From contig NZ_CP133480.1 in assembly GCF_031195445.1 (NCBI RefSeq), positions 1,412,001 through 1,476,000 on the forward strand: a stretch of 64,000 nucleotides of DNA. The letters run 5' to 3'. The stretch comes from Acuticoccus sp. MNP-M23. GTDB lineage: Bacteria > Pseudomonadota > Alphaproteobacteria > Rhizobiales > Amorphaceae. Made by a program: the position numbers and the translations under genes. The notes beneath the pieces were generated by a model. That model saw nothing but the letters and a program-made list of their open reading frames with translations, was not told where the DNA came from and did no database searches. Positions 50,819 to 59,210 of the stretch are shown in pieces; the first letter of the stretch is position 1, and the number at the start of each line of letters is the position of its first letter.

Positions 50819-52363
50819 ATGCCTGCCACCCTCCACCAGACCGAGGGCACATCCGCTTCCGGCGCCCCGGTCGCGCAATACGATGTTGCGGCCGTCAACA
50901 ACGGCAAGAAGGCATCGCTTTACAAGGGCCGGGAGCCGATTTACCCGCGCCGCGTCCACGGCACGTTCCGCACGCTGAAATGGTGGATCATGGGCATCAC
51001 GCTCACGATCTACTACGTCACGCCGTGGCTGCGGTGGGACCGTGGCCCCTATGCGCCCAACCAGGCCGTGCTTGTCGACCTTGCCAGCCGCCGGTTCTAT
51101 TTCGGCCCCATCGAGATCTGGCCGCAGGAATTTTTCTACGTCGCGGGCCTGCTCATCATGGCGGGCGTCGGGCTGTTTCTCGTCACCTCCGCCGTGGGCC
51201 GCGCGTGGTGCGGCTATGCCTGCCCGCAAACGGTGTGGACGGACCTGTTCGTCTGGGTCGAGCGCCTCGTCATCGGCGACCGCAACACCCGCATCAAGCT
51301 CGACAATAGCCCGTGGAGCGCCCACAAGATCCGGCTGAAAACCACCGTGCACGGGATCTGGCTCCTGATTGCCGTGGCGACCGGCGGCGCGTGGATCTTC
51401 TATTTCGCCGACGCGCCGACCCTCATCGGCCAGTTCATGCGCGGGCAGGCGGCGCCTGTCGCCTACGGCACGGTGGCGGTGCTCACCTTCACCACCTACA
51501 CGCTGGGCGGGCTGATGCGCGAGCAGGTGTGCACCTACATGTGCCCCTGGCCCCGCATCCAGGCCGCAATGATGGACGAGCACTCCCTCACCGTCACCTA
51601 CAACGACTGGCGGGGCGAGCCGCGCTCGCGCCACAGGAAGCGCGGCGCGGCCGAGGGCCGCGTGATGGGCGACTGCATCGACTGCAACGCCTGCGTCGCG
51701 GTGTGCCCCACCGGCATCGACATTCGCGACGGCCAGCAGCTCCCCTGCATCACCTGCGCCCTGTGCATCGACGCCTGCGACGACGTGATGAACAAGATCG
51801 GCAAACCGCGCGGGCTGATCTCCTACGCAACACTGGGCGATTATGCCGCCAACACCGCCCGTGCCGCGACCGATGGCGCGGAGATCGCGCGCGCCCAGCA
51901 GGTGCTGCCGGGCTGGCGCGAAGTGTTGCGCCCGCGCGTGTTCGTCTATTTCGGCCTGTGGTCGCTCATCGGCGTCGCGATGCTGGTTGCGGTGATCGCG
52001 CGCGACCGGCTCGACCTTTCGGTCGCCCACGACCGCAACCCCCGCTTCGTCCAGCTCTCCGACGGTTCGGTGCGCAACGGCTACACGGTCAAGGTGCTGA
52101 ACATGGAGCCGACGCCGCGCACGTTCGACTTCGGGCTCGTCGGCCTTCCCGGCGGGCTGATGTGGAGCCCGGACTTCACCCATGACGCAGCGCGCCGTTT
52201 CGCTGTCCCCGTCGAACCGGACAGCGTGCGTGAGTTCCGCGTCTTCGTGGCAGCCGACCCTGCCGACCTGAGCGAAACGCCGCAGCCCTTCTCGTTCCGC
52301 ACGTTTGACATGAATGGCCGCGAATCGTCCGAAACCGCAGCCGTTTTCGAGGTGCCGCAATGA
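50819..52363 (+). CDS. ccoG: cbb3 oxidase assembly protein CcoG/FixG (polyferredoxin)
   Basis: Membrane protein with two [4Fe-4S] centres that reduces copper for cbb3 assembly. The 514-residue product has membrane helices around WWIMGITLTIYYVTPWL and EFFYVAGLLIMAGVGLFLV, cysteine pairs WCGYACPQTVW and CTYMCPWPR, and the ferredoxin motifs DCIDCNACVAVCPTGID and PCITCALCIDACDDV. A periplasmic C-terminal domain begins near residue 400. The ATG at 50819 is the start; the frame's upstream extension is the shadow of the BKACE gene. Overlaps ccoH (ATGA). Confidence 0.96.
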   Translation: MPATLHQTEGTSASGAPVAQYDVAAVNNGKKASLYKGREPIYPRRVHGTFRTLKWWIMGITLTIYYVTPWLRWDRGPYAPNQAVLVDLASRRFYFGPIEIWPQEFFYVAGLLIMAGVGLFLVTSAVGRAWCGYACPQTVWTDLFVWVERLVIGDRNTRIKLDNSPWSAHKIRLKTTVHGIWLLIAVATGGAWIFYFADAPTLIGQFMRGQAAPVAYGTVAVLTFTTYTLGGLMREQVCTYMCPWPRIQAAMMDEHSLTVTYNDWRGEPRSRHRKRGAAEGRVMGDCIDCNACVAVCPTGIDIRDGQQLPCITCALCIDACDDVMNKIGKPRGLISYATLGDYAANTARAATDGAEIARAQQVLPGWREVLRPRVFVYFGLWSLIGVAMLVAVIARDRLDLSVAHDRNPRFVQLSDGSVRNGYTVKVLNMEPTPRTFDFGLVGLPGGLMWSPDFTHDAARRFAVPVEPDSVREFRVFVAADPADLSETPQPFSFRTFDMNGRESSETAAVFEVPQ

Positions 52364-52824
52364 CCCCGACCAGACCCTTCACCGGTGGGCACATGCTCGC
52401 CATCATGCTCATGTTCTTCGGCACGGTGATTGTCGTGAACCTCTCGATGGCGGTACTCGCCACGTCGAGCTGGACCGGCCTTGTGGCCAAGAACGGCTAT
52501 GTCGCCTCCATCGATTATGCGCGCGACGAAGCGGCACGAAAGATTGCGGATGCGCGGGAGTGGTCCATCGCCCTCACCGCCGAGAATGGCCGCGTGATGG
52601 TGGATGCGCGCGACGCGCTCGGCCGCCCGCTGGCCGTGGCCGAGGAGGCCAGCATAGAAGCAATGCCGGCCGATGGCGCCCCATTCGTCCTCCCGCTGCG
52701 GCGTGAGGGAAACGTGCTGGTGGCGCCGGAGACGCTGCCGCCCGGCCGCTGGGCCATCACCGTGGCCGTCGGCACCGGCGAGGAGACCTTGAGCTGGCGG
52801 CTGGTCGCCGATGTTCATGAGTAG
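52360..52824 (+). CDS. ccoH: cbb3 oxidase assembly protein CcoH/FixH
   Basis: A 154-residue assembly factor of the cbb3 oxidase. One N-terminal membrane helix (MLAIMLMFFGTVIVVNLSMAVL) contains the F-x-T-V-I-x-V-N core typical of FixH. A periplasmic beta-sandwich domain follows (GRWAITVAVGTGEETLSWRL). The ATG overlaps the ccoG stop by four bases. The small ORF that follows starts inside its last codons. Confidence 0.9.
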   Translation: MTPTRPFTGGHMLAIMLMFFGTVIVVNLSMAVLATSSWTGLVAKNGYVASIDYARDEAARKIADAREWSIALTAENGRVMVDARDALGRPLAVAEEASIEAMPADGAPFVLPLRREGNVLVAPETLPPGRWAITVAVGTGEETLSWRLVADVHE

Positions 52825-52951
52825 CGGCGTGCGGCGCAGCCCGCCGCTGGCCTGCCAGTTGTGCCTTGCCCGGCTGAAAACCTACATCATCGCCCACCGC
52901 CCCGCGGCCCCCGCCCCTCCTGCCTTGTTGATGCGGATATTGCCGCGATGA
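52817..52951 (+). CDS. Interlocked small ORF between ccoH and ccoI (44 aa, CxxC)
   Basis: A 44-codon frame from ATG 52817 to TGA 52951. It starts eight bases before the end of ccoH, and its stop shares ATGA with the ccoI start, so it fits a continuous translational-coupling chain ccoH-ORF-ccoI. The peptide is basic and holds one CxxC (ACQLCLARLKTYIIAHR), followed by a Pro/Ala run. By my count 37 of 44 codons end in G or C, against 17 of 29 in the competing ccoI upstream frame. I know of no named family. It could instead be unselected spacer that happens to be open. Confidence 0.45.
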   Translation: MSSGVRRSPPLACQLCLARLKTYIIAHRPAAPAPPALLMRILPR

Positions 52952-55155
52952 GCTGCTGCGGCGATTTCCGCGCGCAGGTGGCACCATCCACCGGCCTTTC
53001 GCCGGAAATGGATGCCGCGGTGCGCCGGACAGACGGCGGATACAGTCTGACGCTCCACGCGCCGCAGATCAGCTGCGCGGCCTGTATCGGGCGGATCGAG
53101 GATGCCGTGGCTGCTGCAGGCGATGGCGTCGGGGGCCGGGTGAACTTTACCCGCCGCACGCTCACCCTTTCATGGGACGGCACGTCGTCGCCCGCAAACG
53201 CCGTCGCGGCCGTGCGCGAACTCGGCTACAGCCTCACCCCGCTGGATCAGCCGATCCGCGACGAGGAAGGCCGGACCCTGATCCGCGCCCTTGGCGTTGC
53301 CGGGTTTGCCGCCATGAACGTGATGCTTCTCTCCGTCTCGGTCTGGTCCGGCGCTGCGGACAGCACGGCGGCGTTCTTCAACTGGTTCTCGGCGCTGATC
53401 GCGCTGCCGGCGCTGGCCTACGCCGCTCGGCCCTTCGTTCGTTCGGCGCTGCGGGCCTTGCGCGGCGGCCGGCTCAACATGGACGTGCCCATTGCGCTCG
53501 CCATCGTGCTGGCGGCCGGGCTCAGCCTGGCGCGCACCGTGGCTGGCGACGGCGAAACCTACTTCGATGCGGCGATCACGCTCACGTTCTTCCTTCTGGC
53601 CGGCCGCGTCCTCGACCACATGATGCGCGAGCGCGCGCGCGCCTCGGTCCGCCAACTTGCCGCCATAGCGCCCGCCACCGCGCACGTTTTCGGCGCGGAC
53701 GGATCGACCGTCCCCATGCCGCTTTGCGATGTGCGGCCCGGCATGGTGCTGGAGATTGCCGCGGGCGAGCGCATTCCGGTGGATGGCACGCTGGACGCCG
53801 CCGCCGCGGTCGACCTTTCGCTGGCAACGGGCGAGAGCCGCCCGGTCACCATTGCGGCCGGGGCCGAAATCCTGTCCGGCGCGCTGGCGCTGTCCGGCCC
53901 GTTGCGCCTTGCCGCGACCCGCCCTGCGGCTGATAGTTTCCTCACCCGCCTTGCCGACCTGCAACGCGCCGCAGAGGAAACCCGCTCACGCCCCGCCCGC
54001 ATTGCCGACCGTGCCGCGCGGATCTACGCGCCCGCCGTGCACCTTCTGGCAGCGCTCACGCTGGCAGGCTGGCTGGTTGCCGGCGCCTCGCCCGGCTTTG
54101 CCGTGGCAACGGCCATTGCGGTGCTGATCATCACCTGCCCGTGCGCGCTGGGCCTGGCGGTGCCGGCCGTCCAGGTCGCGGCGTCCGACCGGCTTTTTCG
54201 CCGCGGCCTCATTTTGAAGGACGGCGGCGCGCTGGAACGGTTGAAGGACGTGACCGCCGCCGCCTTCGACAAGACCGGCACGCTGACCACCCCGGCCCTC
54301 GACCCGGAGGCCGACATTCCCGCAGCAGCCCTCGCCGCGGCAGCCGCGCTTGCCCGTCACTCCACCCACCCCGTTGCGCGGGCGGTGCGCGAAGCAGCGG
54401 TGCACCGGGGGCTTTCGCTGCCATCGGTTGCCGCGGTGGCCGAGGAGCGCGGGCGCGGCGTGCGGGGCACCATCGACGGGGCGCCGGTGTACCTCGGCGC
54501 TTCCGGCGGCGGCGAGGGGCTGGTGTTCCAGCGAGGCAACGACGCCCCGGTTGCGCTGCCGGTCGTCGAGCGCTTGCGGGAGGGGGCACAGGCGCTGGTC
54601 GCCGAACTTAGGGCCGCGGGCATTGCCGTCAGCATCCTCTCCGGCGACAGCGCCGACAGGGTCAGCGCCGTGGCCGAGACGCTGGGCGTTCAGGACTGGA
54701 CGGCCGGCATGTCTGCCGAAGCGAAACTCACCTGCCTGACACGGCGCAGCGCTGCCGGCGAACGCGTCCTGATGGTGGGGGACGGCCTCAACGACGGCCC
54801 GGCCCTTGCGGCGGCCTATGCCTCCATCGCCCCGGCCGACGCGTCCGACCTGTCTCGCACCGCAGCCGATGTGGTGATGACCGGCGGAAACCTTGCCGAG
54901 GCATGGGAGGCCATCGCGACCGCCCGCCGGGCCCACCGTTTCATCTTGCAGAATTTTGCCATTGCCGCCGGTTACAACGCCGTGGCGATCCCGCTGGCGG
55001 TGCTGGGCCTCGCCTCGCCGCTGGTGGCCGCAGTGGCGATGAGCACGTCGTCGATCCTCGTCACCCTCAACGCCCTGCGCCTGACCCCGCGCCCGGCCCG
55101 GACCGTGCCCCCGCGCCAGACAGCACCCAGCGCCAGCATCCCGGTTGCGGCATGA
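52948..55155 (+). CDS. ccoI: Copper-translocating P1B-type ATPase CcoI/FixI
   Basis: Copper-exporting ATPase needed to supply Cu-B to CcoN. The 735-residue product begins MSCCGDF, the usual FixI start. It then has a heavy-metal-associated domain (QISCAACIGRIE), six to eight membrane helices with the CPC motif in ITCPCALGLAVP, the phosphorylation site FDKTGTLT, the ARHSTHPVARA histidine and the GDGLNDGPAL hinge. The frame runs upstream to 52861 but the extension has poorer codon bias. The ATG overlaps the small ORF stop; the stop overlaps ccoS. Confidence 0.95.
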   Translation: MSCCGDFRAQVAPSTGLSPEMDAAVRRTDGGYSLTLHAPQISCAACIGRIEDAVAAAGDGVGGRVNFTRRTLTLSWDGTSSPANAVAAVRELGYSLTPLDQPIRDEEGRTLIRALGVAGFAAMNVMLLSVSVWSGAADSTAAFFNWFSALIALPALAYAARPFVRSALRALRGGRLNMDVPIALAIVLAAGLSLARTVAGDGETYFDAAITLTFFLLAGRVLDHMMRERARASVRQLAAIAPATAHVFGADGSTVPMPLCDVRPGMVLEIAAGERIPVDGTLDAAAAVDLSLATGESRPVTIAAGAEILSGALALSGPLRLAATRPAADSFLTRLADLQRAAEETRSRPARIADRAARIYAPAVHLLAALTLAGWLVAGASPGFAVATAIAVLIITCPCALGLAVPAVQVAASDRLFRRGLILKDGGALERLKDVTAAAFDKTGTLTTPALDPEADIPAAALAAAAALARHSTHPVARAVREAAVHRGLSLPSVAAVAEERGRGVRGTIDGAPVYLGASGGGEGLVFQRGNDAPVALPVVERLREGAQALVAELRAAGIAVSILSGDSADRVSAVAETLGVQDWTAGMSAEAKLTCLTRRSAAGERVLMVGDGLNDGPALAAAYASIAPADASDLSRTAADVVMTGGNLAEAWEAIATARRAHRFILQNFAIAAGYNAVAIPLAVLGLASPLVAAVAMSTSSILVTLNALRLTPRPARTVPPRQTAPSASIPVAA

Positions 55156-55331
55156 ACATTCTCGTCATTCTGGTGCCGGCAGCACTTTTCCTGGGCCTTG
55201 TGGGGCTCGGGGCGTTCTTCTGGTGCATCCGCACCGACCAGTTCGAGGATATGGACGGTGCCGCCAACCGCATTCTGGGGGAAGACCGCCCGCCGGCACC
55301 ATCTCCGCCGAGGCGGCACAGGACCGACTAG
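55152..55331 (+). CDS. ccoS: cbb3 oxidase maturation protein CcoS/FixS
   Basis: A 59-residue membrane protein required for cofactor insertion into the cbb3 oxidase. One helix (NILVILVPAALFLGLVGLGAFFW) is followed by RTDQFEDMDGAANRIL, the conserved CcoS pattern (QFDDLEGPA-like). The ATG overlaps the ccoI stop (ATGA). It converges on the alpha/beta hydrolase gene with its stop codon overlapping. Confidence 0.93.
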   Translation: MNILVILVPAALFLGLVGLGAFFWCIRTDQFEDMDGAANRILGEDRPPAPSPPRRHRTD

Positions 55332-56074
55332 ACAAGGCCCTCCACCGCCGCGATCAGGCGTGCAAGGTCCGCCTCGCGGGAGAGGCGATGGTCGCCATCC
55401 TTCACAAGGGTCAGCACCACATCGTCGTGGGCCAGCCGCTCCACCAGCTCCAGCGTGTGCCCGTAGGGAACGGCGTCGTCCTCCACCCCTTGCAGGATGT
55501 GCACCGGGCAGCCCACGTCGATCATGTCATCGGTATAAAGAAGGTGCTGGCGGCCATCCTCGAACAGCCGCGCCGTCACCGTATAGGGCGCGTCATAGTT
55601 CGACGGGATGTCGACGCGGCCCTCTTCGGCGAGCGTCTTGCGGGCAGCCTCCGGCAGGCGGGGCAGCATCAGCCGCTCGGTAAAGTCGGCGGCAGGGGCA
55701 ATCAGCACAAGGCCCGCCAGCGGCCGACCGCGCGCCAGGCACGCCTTTGCGAGCAACAGGCCGATCCAGCCGCCCATGGAAGAGCCCACCGCAACGGGCG
55801 CCTCATCGCAGAAGCGGCCCATCACCATCTCGGCGTCCGCCAGCCAGTCGGACAGGACGAAATCCTCGAACGTGCCGCTGGAGGCACCGTGACCGCGATA
55901 GTCGAACCGCACCACCTTGCGGCCCTTTTCGGCGCCCCACTGCGCCAGCCGCAACGCCTTGCTGCCCGTCATGTCGGAGCGAAAGCCGCCGAGCCAGAGG
56001 ATCGGCGGGCCTTTGCCGGGCGTTATCTCGACGGCAATCTCGTCAGCGCCCGAGCCAATTCGTTGCGGACTCAT
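55328..56074 (-). CDS. Alpha/beta hydrolase (ABHD10/carboxylesterase-like)
   Basis: A 248-residue serine hydrolase. The oxyanion region is ILWLGGFRSDMTGSKALRL, followed by FDYRGHGASSG. The nucleophile is Ser in VGSSMGGWIGLLLA, the acid is probably Asp in LQGVEDDAVPYG, and the His lies in VKDGDHRLSRE. The pattern is that of mycophenolic-acid acyl-glucuronide/palmitoyl thioesterase-like enzymes; no substrate is assigned. The start at 56074 (MSPQRIGS) has AGGGGA nine bases upstream and is preferred to longer starts. Divergent from the GT4 gene across 80 bp. Confidence 0.88.
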   Translation of the reverse strand: MSPQRIGSGADEIAVEITPGKGPPILWLGGFRSDMTGSKALRLAQWGAEKGRKVVRFDYRGHGASSGTFEDFVLSDWLADAEMVMGRFCDEAPVAVGSSMGGWIGLLLAKACLARGRPLAGLVLIAPAADFTERLMLPRLPEAARKTLAEEGRVDIPSNYDAPYTVTARLFEDGRQHLLYTDDMIDVGCPVHILQGVEDDAVPYGHTLELVERLAHDDVVLTLVKDGDHRLSREADLARLIAAVEGLV

Positions 56075-56154
56075 GTCAACCATTCCCCTAGAACTCTCTG
56101 CTACTGGATCGCGGACGCACCCGCAGCGGGCGGCCAAACAGCGAAGGAACCCGG

Positions 56155-57336
56155 ATGAGCGCACGGCCGATGACCGTCCTGCAAGTCCTGCCATCCCTTG
56201 AAACGGGCGGGGCGGAGCGAACGACGATCGACGTGGCCGCCGCGCTCGTCGCCAAGGGGGACCGCGCCATTGTCGTGTCCGAAGGCGGGCGCATGGTGGA
56301 CGAGCTCCTGGCGACCGGGGCCGAGCATGTGGAAATGCCCGTTGCCACCAAGGCGATCTTCGGCCTCAGGCGGAACGCGGCCCGGCTTGCCGCGCTGATG
56401 GAGAAAGAAGACGTCGACATCATTCACGCCCGCTCGCGCGCGCCGGCCTGGTCCGCGCTGTGGGCCGCATCGTGGACCTACCGGCCGCTGGTGACCACCT
56501 ATCACGGGGCCTACAACGAAAAGACCGCCATCAAGAACCGCTACAATTCGGTGATGGCGCGCGGCGACATCGTGATCGCGAATTCGGCCTACACCGCCGC
56601 GCTGATCGGCAAGCGCCATCGCTTTGCGGCCGACCGGATCATCACCATCCCGCGCGGGATCGACCTGTCGAGCTTCGAGGAAGATGCCGGCGACCGCGCA
56701 GCAGCGCTCCGCAAGGCATGGAAGGTGGAGCCGGCCGACCCGGTGATCCTGCACCTTGCCCGGCTGACGCCGTGGAAGGGGCAGGAGGTGTTGCTCGACG
56801 CACTCGCCATCCTCCAGGAGCGTTATGCGCGCCCCTTTGTGTGCGTGATGGCCGGCGACGACCAGGGCCGCACCGGCTACCGCGAGCGGCTGGTTGCCAG
56901 GACCAGGGCGATGGGGCTCACCGAGCGGGTGCGCATTGTCGGCCATGTGAGCGATGTGCCGGGCGCCATGGCCGCTACCAGCGTTTCGGTCGTGCCGTCG
57001 GTGGAGCCCGAAGCATTCGGCCGTGCCGCGGTGGAGGCGCAGGCCGCCGGTGTGCCGGTGGTGGTGTCCGACCATGGTGCGGTCCGCGAAACGGTTCTGG
57101 CGCCGCCGGAGGTCCCGCGGGACAGGCGCACCGGCTGGCGCGTTCCGCCCGGCGATGCCCCGGCACTGGCGGAGGCGCTGTTTTCCGCGCTACAAACCTC
57201 GCGCGACATTCGCGAAACCATAGGAATCAGGGGCCGGGCGCATGCTTTGACCCACTTTTCCCTCGACGCGATGAACCGCAAAACGCTCGGCGTCTACCAT
57301 TCTCTTTTGGAAGATGACGTTTCCGCGCTATATTAG
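56155..57336 (+). CDS. Family 4 glycosyltransferase
   Basis: A 393-residue GT-B glycosyltransferase likely acting in surface polysaccharide or lipopolysaccharide synthesis. The N-terminus TVLQVLPSLETGGAERTTIDVA has the GGAE acceptor loop. The C-terminal domain has VILHLARLTPWKGQEVLLDALA (sugar-nucleotide Arg/Lys) and EPEAFGRAAVEAQAAGVPVV (E-x7-E). It stands alone between a divergent hydrolase and infC, and no other polysaccharide gene is adjacent. Confidence 0.9.
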   Translation: MSARPMTVLQVLPSLETGGAERTTIDVAAALVAKGDRAIVVSEGGRMVDELLATGAEHVEMPVATKAIFGLRRNAARLAALMEKEDVDIIHARSRAPAWSALWAASWTYRPLVTTYHGAYNEKTAIKNRYNSVMARGDIVIANSAYTAALIGKRHRFAADRIITIPRGIDLSSFEEDAGDRAAALRKAWKVEPADPVILHLARLTPWKGQEVLLDALAILQERYARPFVCVMAGDDQGRTGYRERLVARTRAMGLTERVRIVGHVSDVPGAMAATSVSVVPSVEPEAFGRAAVEAQAAGVPVVVSDHGAVRETVLAPPEVPRDRRTGWRVPPGDAPALAEALFSALQTSRDIRETIGIRGRAHALTHFSLDAMNRKTLGVYHSLLEDDVSALY

Positions 57337-57429
57337 GGTAAGAAACCCGGCTCGCGTCCGGTCAGACACTCTGATCGGCCGGTTGCGAGACGCTACGATG
57401 TCAGAAAAACGATTAGTGGAGACACTGCA

Positions 57430-57975
57430 ATTCGCCGACCACACCGCGCCCCTCAGCCCGTCCTGAAGCAAGGCCCACGTACCAACCGCGATATCCGCGT
57501 CCCCCGCGTCCAGCTCGTCGACGCGGACGGCTCGAACCGTGGCATCCTCACAACCGAAGATGCCGTCCTGCTGGCCGAAGAGCAGGGGCTTGACCTGGTG
57601 GAGGTCGCGCCGAACTCCGATCCGCCGGTCTGCAAGATCCTGGATTATGGCCGCTTCAAGTTCCAGACCCAGAAAAAGGCCGCCGAGGCCCGCAAGAAGC
57701 AGAAGACCTTCGAGGTCAAAGAAATCAAGATGCGCCCGAACATCGACTCTCATGATTATGAGGTGAAGATGAAGGCCGTCCGCAAATTCTTTGACGGTGG
57801 TGACAAGGTCAAGGTCACGCTGCGCTTCCGTGGCCGCGAAATGGCGCACCAGAATCTCGGTATGGAACTTCTCAACAAGGTCCGTGACGACACGAGCGAA
57901 TTTGCCAAGGTGGAAGCCGAGCCCAAGCTCGAAGGCCGCCAGATGGTCATGGTGCTGGCGCCGGTTCAGCGCTGA
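57430..57975 (+). CDS. infC: Translation initiation factor IF-3, ATT start codon
   Basis: IF-3 binds the 30S subunit and proofreads start codons. The 181-residue product reads from ATT at 57430 ([19 protein letters not shown]), giving the intact N-terminal domain ([42 protein letters not shown]), a charged linker ([10 protein letters not shown]) and the C-terminal domain ([29 protein letters not shown]). GGAG lies eight bases before the ATT (57418-57421). No ATG, GTG or TTG in this frame would preserve the N-terminal domain; the first GTG is at 57598. The rare start allows autoregulation, as in other bacteria. Confidence 0.93.
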   Translation: MRRPHRAPQPVLKQGPRTNRDIRVPRVQLVDADGSNRGILTTEDAVLLAEEQGLDLVEVAPNSDPPVCKILDYGRFKFQTQKKAAEARKKQKTFEVKEIKMRPNIDSHDYEVKMKAVRKFFDGGDKVKVTLRFRGREMAHQNLGMELLNKVRDDTSEFAKVEAEPKLEGRQMVMVLAPVQR

Positions 57976-58020
57976 GCCGAACAGCGGCCTCTGCGACGAG
58001 GCCGATCCTGAATTGATTGC

Positions 58021-58052
58021 AAAAGGGCCGCCCCACCGGGCGGCCCTTTTTT
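58021..58052 (+). terminator. Rho-independent terminator after infC
   Basis: AAAAGGGCCGCCC pairs with GGGCGGCCCTTTT around a four-base loop, with a following run of six T. It lies 45 bp after the infC stop and faces the convergent transporter gene. Confidence 0.92.
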
Positions 58053-58075
58053 CGTCCTGCCTGTTGCCAGCGCTT

Positions 58076-59062
58076 CTATTCGACCATCTTGATGGCGGTA
58101 TCCAGATAGTCGTTGGTGTAGGCGGTCGCCGGATCGAACGGGGCGTCCAGCTCGAAATAGGTGTTCACCAGGTCGTAGGTTTCCTGAATGCGCACCGGGT
58201 CGAACCAGCCGAGCGCCTCGTTCACCGTCGCTTCGGTGGTCATCAGCTCGGCAATGCGGCCCCACTGGGCCACCATCGCATCATGGTCGAGGCCGCTCGC
58301 GTTGTTCATCAGCGCCGCAATGCACGGCTCGATGTCTTCAGCGCAGGTGCGGTACGCCTGTTGCGTCACATCCACGAATCTGGCGACCATATCCTTGTTT
58401 TCCGACAGGAATTCACCGTTGACGATGATCGAGTTGCCATAGGGGTTCAGCCCCACCTCGCTCCAGCGCAGCGAGCCGAGATCATCGCCCAGCGTTTCGA
58501 TCTTCTGGTCGTGGCCGTTGTAGAAATCGCTGATGATGTCGACCCGTCCGGCAGCCAGCGTCGGGATCTTCGCTGCGGGCGCGATGTTGACGAAGCTCAC
58601 CCCGTCTTCCGGAATGCCGGCTGCCTTGGCAAAAGCCGGCCACATCACCCGTGCGGCGTCGCCGGAGGGATTGCCCAGAGTATGGCCCGCAAAGTCCGCC
58701 GGGCCTTCGATGCCCGATGATTTGCGCCAGTACAGCGTGAACGGCGAATTTGCGTAGATCGCCATGACGGCCACGAGATCCGCGCCCTTGGACTTGGCGA
58801 GGAACGCGGTGCCAAGTTCGGCAATCCCGAGCGATTTGGCACCGACGCCCACATTCTGCGCGGCCATGCCGGAGCCCTTGCCGGGCTCCACGGTGAGTTC
58901 GATGCCCGCCTCTTCGTAAAGGCCATTGTCGAGCGCATAATAGATGGGTGCGTGGTCCGCTGCCGGTGTCCAGTTGAGGAGGAGCGACAACGGCTCGGCA
59001 CTGGCGCTGACACTCAGCAAGGAAAGAGCGCCCGCGGCGCCCGCAACGATGAACTGTCTCAT
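58076..59062 (-). CDS. ABC transporter substrate-binding protein (NMT1/THI5-like)
   Basis: A 328-residue periplasmic binding protein of the SsuA/ThiY group. The signal peptide is RQFIVAGAAGALSLLSVSASA. The ligand-binding body begins LSLLLNWTPAADHAPIYYAL, with GIELTVEPGKGSG and LGIAELGTAFLAKSKG, and the GNPSGDAARVMWPAF loop. The family binds pyrimidine precursors, sulfonates or similar. The ATG at 59062 has GGGAG upstream. It is divergent from the tetR gene, with an operator between them, and probably works with the permease at 59944. Confidence 0.92.
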   Translation of the reverse strand: MRQFIVAGAAGALSLLSVSASAEPLSLLLNWTPAADHAPIYYALDNGLYEEAGIELTVEPGKGSGMAAQNVGVGAKSLGIAELGTAFLAKSKGADLVAVMAIYANSPFTLYWRKSSGIEGPADFAGHTLGNPSGDAARVMWPAFAKAAGIPEDGVSFVNIAPAAKIPTLAAGRVDIISDFYNGHDQKIETLGDDLGSLRWSEVGLNPYGNSIIVNGEFLSENKDMVARFVDVTQQAYRTCAEDIEPCIAALMNNASGLDHDAMVAQWGRIAELMTTEATVNEALGWFDPVRIQETYDLVNTYFELDAPFDPATAYTNDYLDTAIKMVE

Positions 59063-59141
59063 GTCAGTCTCCCAGACCCGGTGCAAAAATCATCGGGGAT
59101 GAAGGCTAGGCGCCACCGGCAAACATCGTCAATACACCACC

Positions 59142-59155
59142 CAACCATTTGGTTG
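59142..59155. promoter_or_regulatory. TetR-type operator 1
   Basis: CAACCATTTGGTTG is a palindrome of six-base arms around TT, continuing on the right as GATT. The same core (CAACCA-N2-YGGTTGATT) recurs at operator 2. It sits between the divergent binding-protein gene and the tetR gene, so the regulator may repress both. Confidence 0.7.
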
Positions 59156-59210
59156 ATTTCTTTGTGTCGTGCTACCGCTCGGCGAACAGTCGGCTTGCTG
59201 AGGAACGGAC

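Noticed and set aside
52861-52947. N-terminal extension of CcoI to GTG 52861
   Set aside because: Codon third positions are poor there (17 of 29 GC) and CcoI/FixI proteins normally begin at MSCC; the small ORF frame is the better reading.
57598-57975. IF-3 called as a 125-residue protein from GTG 57598
   Set aside because: This would delete most of the N-terminal domain; the homologous sequence continues in frame upstream to the ATT at 57430.
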